A stretch of DNA of 28,213 nt, taken from the NCBI GenBank assembly GCA_023512255.1, contig JAILZY010000044.1, positions 1-28,213 on the forward strand, in the 5' to 3' direction. The first letter of the stretch is position 1; every line of letters begins with the position of its first letter. The notes beneath the pieces are model-generated. The model was not told the DNA's origin. It ran no database searches and was given only the letters and a program-made list of their open reading frames with translations. This stretch comes from a bacterium (lineage in GTDB: Bacteria > SZUA-182 > DTGQ01). Shown in pieces: positions 26,847-28,213 of the stretch. The position numbers and the translations under genes were made by a program.

Positions 26847-27545
26847 TTATATTTCTATAGACCCGCTAGCCAGCCACCTTTCAGCCAGCTCAAGATCTTC
26901 GGGGTAAGTAATCTTTATATTCCTGATTGAGCCAGGAATGATTCTCACCGCTACTCCAAGCCGCTCAACCAGAACAGAATCATCCGTCCCACAAAATCCC
27001 TCCTGAAGAGCCTGTTGATGAGCTGCCCATAGAAGATCGAATCGGAAGGCTTGGGGGGTTTGAGCCAAAAAAAGCCCGTGGCGAGGGACCGTCTCCTCTA
27101 TTAGACCATCCTGATTAACTCTCTTTAGGGTATCTCTGAGCGGGATAGCCGCGGTACAGGCGCCATATTTTTCCGCCTCACGAATGGCCTGCTGCACGAG
27201 TTGCCAAGAGACAAAAGGCCGAGCCGCATCATGGATAACCACGATCTGCGCTATTCCTCTGGCTGCCAAAAGCCCCTGATATACCGACTGCTGGCGCTGT
27301 GCCCCACCGGCCACGATCTGATACGGCTTATGAAGACAACCCAAATCCCTCACCTGCCGCTCGCAAAACTCCTCATCTCCTGGAGAAACGATTACCACCA
27401 GCCGATCAAGTTCAGGGCACCTGTCCATTGCCCGTAAGGTGTAAGATATCATTGGCCGCTGGCCAATGAGCCGGTATGGCTTGGGGCATCCACTCCCTAG
27501 CCGAGTTCCTGACCCTGCTGCGGCCACAAGGGCTATTGTCTTCAT
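26847..27545 (-). CDS. ispD: 2-C-methyl-D-erythritol 4-phosphate cytidylyltransferase
   Basis: IspD joins CTP and methylerythritol phosphate to give CDP-methylerythritol, two steps before IspF. The 232-residue product shows the nucleotide-binding loop VAAAGSGTRLGSGCPKPY (7-24), GGAQRQQSV (80-88) and VIHDAARPF (103-111), all diagnostic, with family-typical length. It starts 34 nt after carD. There is no obvious Shine-Dalgarno before the ATG. ispD and ispF are separate genes here, rather than a fused IspDF. Confidence 0.97.
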   Translation of the reverse strand: MKTIALVAAAGSGTRLGSGCPKPYRLIGQRPMISYTLRAMDRCPELDRLVVIVSPGDEEFCERQVRDLGCLHKPYQIVAGGAQRQQSVYQGLLAARGIAQIVVIHDAARPFVSWQLVQQAIREAEKYGACTAAIPLRDTLKRVNQDGLIEETVPRHGLFLAQTPQAFRFDLLWAAHQQALQEGFCGTDDSVLVERLGVAVRIIPGSIRNIKITYPEDLELAERWLASGSIEI

Positions 27546-27579
27546 GAGGTTTTGGGAGCTGCTTTAGCCTCTATTGTTT

Positions 27580-28065
27580 TTACTTTCCCTCGTTGAAAAT
27601 CTTATCCAGATCCGCCTCGACTCGGTAATTGGGAACCTTCTTGACATATGAAATTTCATCCACAATCAGCGACTTGACACTGTCGAGCATTCTTTTCTCA
27701 CCAAAGCTCAGCTCTTTTTTCCGATTCATCAGCATCAGATTCCGCAACACAGAAGCCAACTGGAATATTGAGCCGGTTTTCAAACGATCCATATTATCCT
27801 TGTATCGCTTGCTCCACTTAGGAGACATCGGCTCTCCTTTCCCCCGAAGAACATCGACTACCTTATCTACTTCATCCGGGCTGATCAGCTCCCGCAAGCC
27901 GACATCATCCGCATTATCGATAGGGACCATGATGGTTGTGCCGTTACTGAGGATCCTTAAAATGTAATATCGTTGCTCTACCCCGAGGATAATTTTAGCT
28001 TCAATAGCTAAAATCTCACCAACCCCTTGAAGTGGATAAACAACTTTATCTCCCACCTCAAACAT
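27580..28065 (-). CDS. carD: CarD/CdnL-family RNA polymerase-binding regulator
   Basis: CarD-type proteins bind the RNA polymerase beta subunit and stabilise open promoter complexes, often at rRNA and housekeeping promoters. The 161-residue product has the N-terminal polymerase-interaction domain (MFEVGDKVVYPLQGVGEIL, residues 1-19, then YYILRI...TTIMVPIDNADDVGLR) and a helical C-terminal domain with LSFGEKRMLDSVKSLIVDEIS. Length is normal. TGGAGGA (28072-28078) precedes the ATG by 6 nt and a near-consensus promoter lies at 28092-28120. It heads the operon with ispD and ispF. Confidence 0.95.
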   Translation of the reverse strand: MFEVGDKVVYPLQGVGEILAIEAKIILGVEQRYYILRILSNGTTIMVPIDNADDVGLRELISPDEVDKVVDVLRGKGEPMSPKWSKRYKDNMDRLKTGSIFQLASVLRNLMLMNRKKELSFGEKRMLDSVKSLIVDEISYVKKVPNYRVEADLDKIFNEGK

Positions 28066-28091
28066 ATCTTATCCTCCAAGAAAGAGAACTT

Positions 28092-28120
28092 ATTATACTA
28101 TACATTACCTTTTAAGTCAA
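28092..28120 (-). promoter_or_regulatory. Sigma70-type promoter of the carD operon
   Basis: On the minus strand TTGACT (28115-28120), a 17-bp spacer and a perfect TATAAT (28092-28097) precede carD by about 27 bp. It is the best promoter match in the window and the likely start of the carD-ispD-ispF-gltX-cysS-rlmB transcript. Confidence 0.8.
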
Positions 28121-28149
28121 ATTTTCTGCCACCTCTCCAGATGTTCCCC

Positions 28150-28213
28150 ATGTTTAAATTAGGAGGAGGAGATAAGCCGCAGGGTAAGGGTATTGAGGTA
28201 AAAGACAATAGTA
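28150..28213 (+). CDS. Possible start of an unrecognised divergent gene (partial)
   Basis: On the plus strand an ATG at 28150 (or 28141) opens a frame that runs off the window, beginning MFKLGGGDKPQGKGIEVKDN. It would be divergent from carD. Neither ATG has a Shine-Dalgarno sequence; the AGGAGGAGGAG at 28160-28170 is inside the frame and has no start codon at suitable spacing downstream. I recognise no family. It may be non-coding. Confidence 0.25.
   Translation, partial: MFKLGGGDKPQGKGIEVKDNS

Noticed and set aside
22229-28065. A hidden mobile element or defence system in the carD-rlmB region.
   Set aside because: Every stretch is accounted for by well-known housekeeping families; no transposase, integrase, terminal repeats or target duplications are visible.

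Overview
This is a bacterial chromosomal window made almost entirely of translation and transcription housekeeping genes. Every confident gene lies on the minus strand, so biological order runs from right to left. The organism looks like a Gram-negative-type bacterium of deltaproteobacterial or related affinity. That inference rests on a CarD-family regulator, the order tRNA-Thr/Tyr/Gly/Thr - tuf - rpmG - tRNA-Trp - secE - nusG, and the direct run of rplKAJL-rpoBC into rpsLG-fusA-tuf and the S10 genes. No taxonomic marker fixes the lineage, and a candidate phylum is equally possible.

Layout in transcription order. (1) 28120-22229: a strong sigma70-type promoter, then carD, ispD, ispF, gltX, cysS and rlmB. 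This operon joins an RNA polymerase-binding regulator, two MEP-pathway isoprenoid enzymes, two aminoacyl-tRNA synthetases and a 23S rRNA methyltransferase. (2) 22217-20160: two tandem promoters, then tRNA-Thr(UGU), tRNA-Tyr(GUA), tRNA-Gly(UCC), tRNA-Thr(GGU), tuf copy 2, rpmG and tRNA-Trp(CCA). (3) 20056-8814: secE, nusG, rplK, rplA, rplJ, rplL, rpoB, rpoC. (4) 8754-4545: rpsL, rpsG, fusA and tuf copy 1, with a near-consensus promoter embedded in the last codons of rpoC. (5) 4432-35: the S10 operon rpsJ, rplD, rplW, rplB, rpsS, rplV, rpsC, rplP, rpmC, rpsQ. There is no gene-free stretch longer than 300 bases.

The genes form one functional unit for making the gene-expression machinery: RNA polymerase core, elongation factors, ribosomal proteins, tRNAs that EF-Tu carries, and charging enzymes. 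I see no mobile element, CRISPR array, phage gene or defence system.

The most unusual points are these. rplC (ribosomal protein L3) is cleanly absent between rpsJ and rplD. Cysteinyl-tRNA synthetase carries an in-frame Gly/Gln/Glu/Pro-rich low-complexity insertion of about 80-90 residues with five QEP motifs. IspF has substitutions at two positions normally conserved in the active site. The rpmG stop codon overlaps the first two bases of tRNA-Trp. A 12-codon upstream ORF ends on the probable rplJ start. Three gene junctions carry paired copies of an 8-bp palindrome. The two tuf genes are identical including their leaders.
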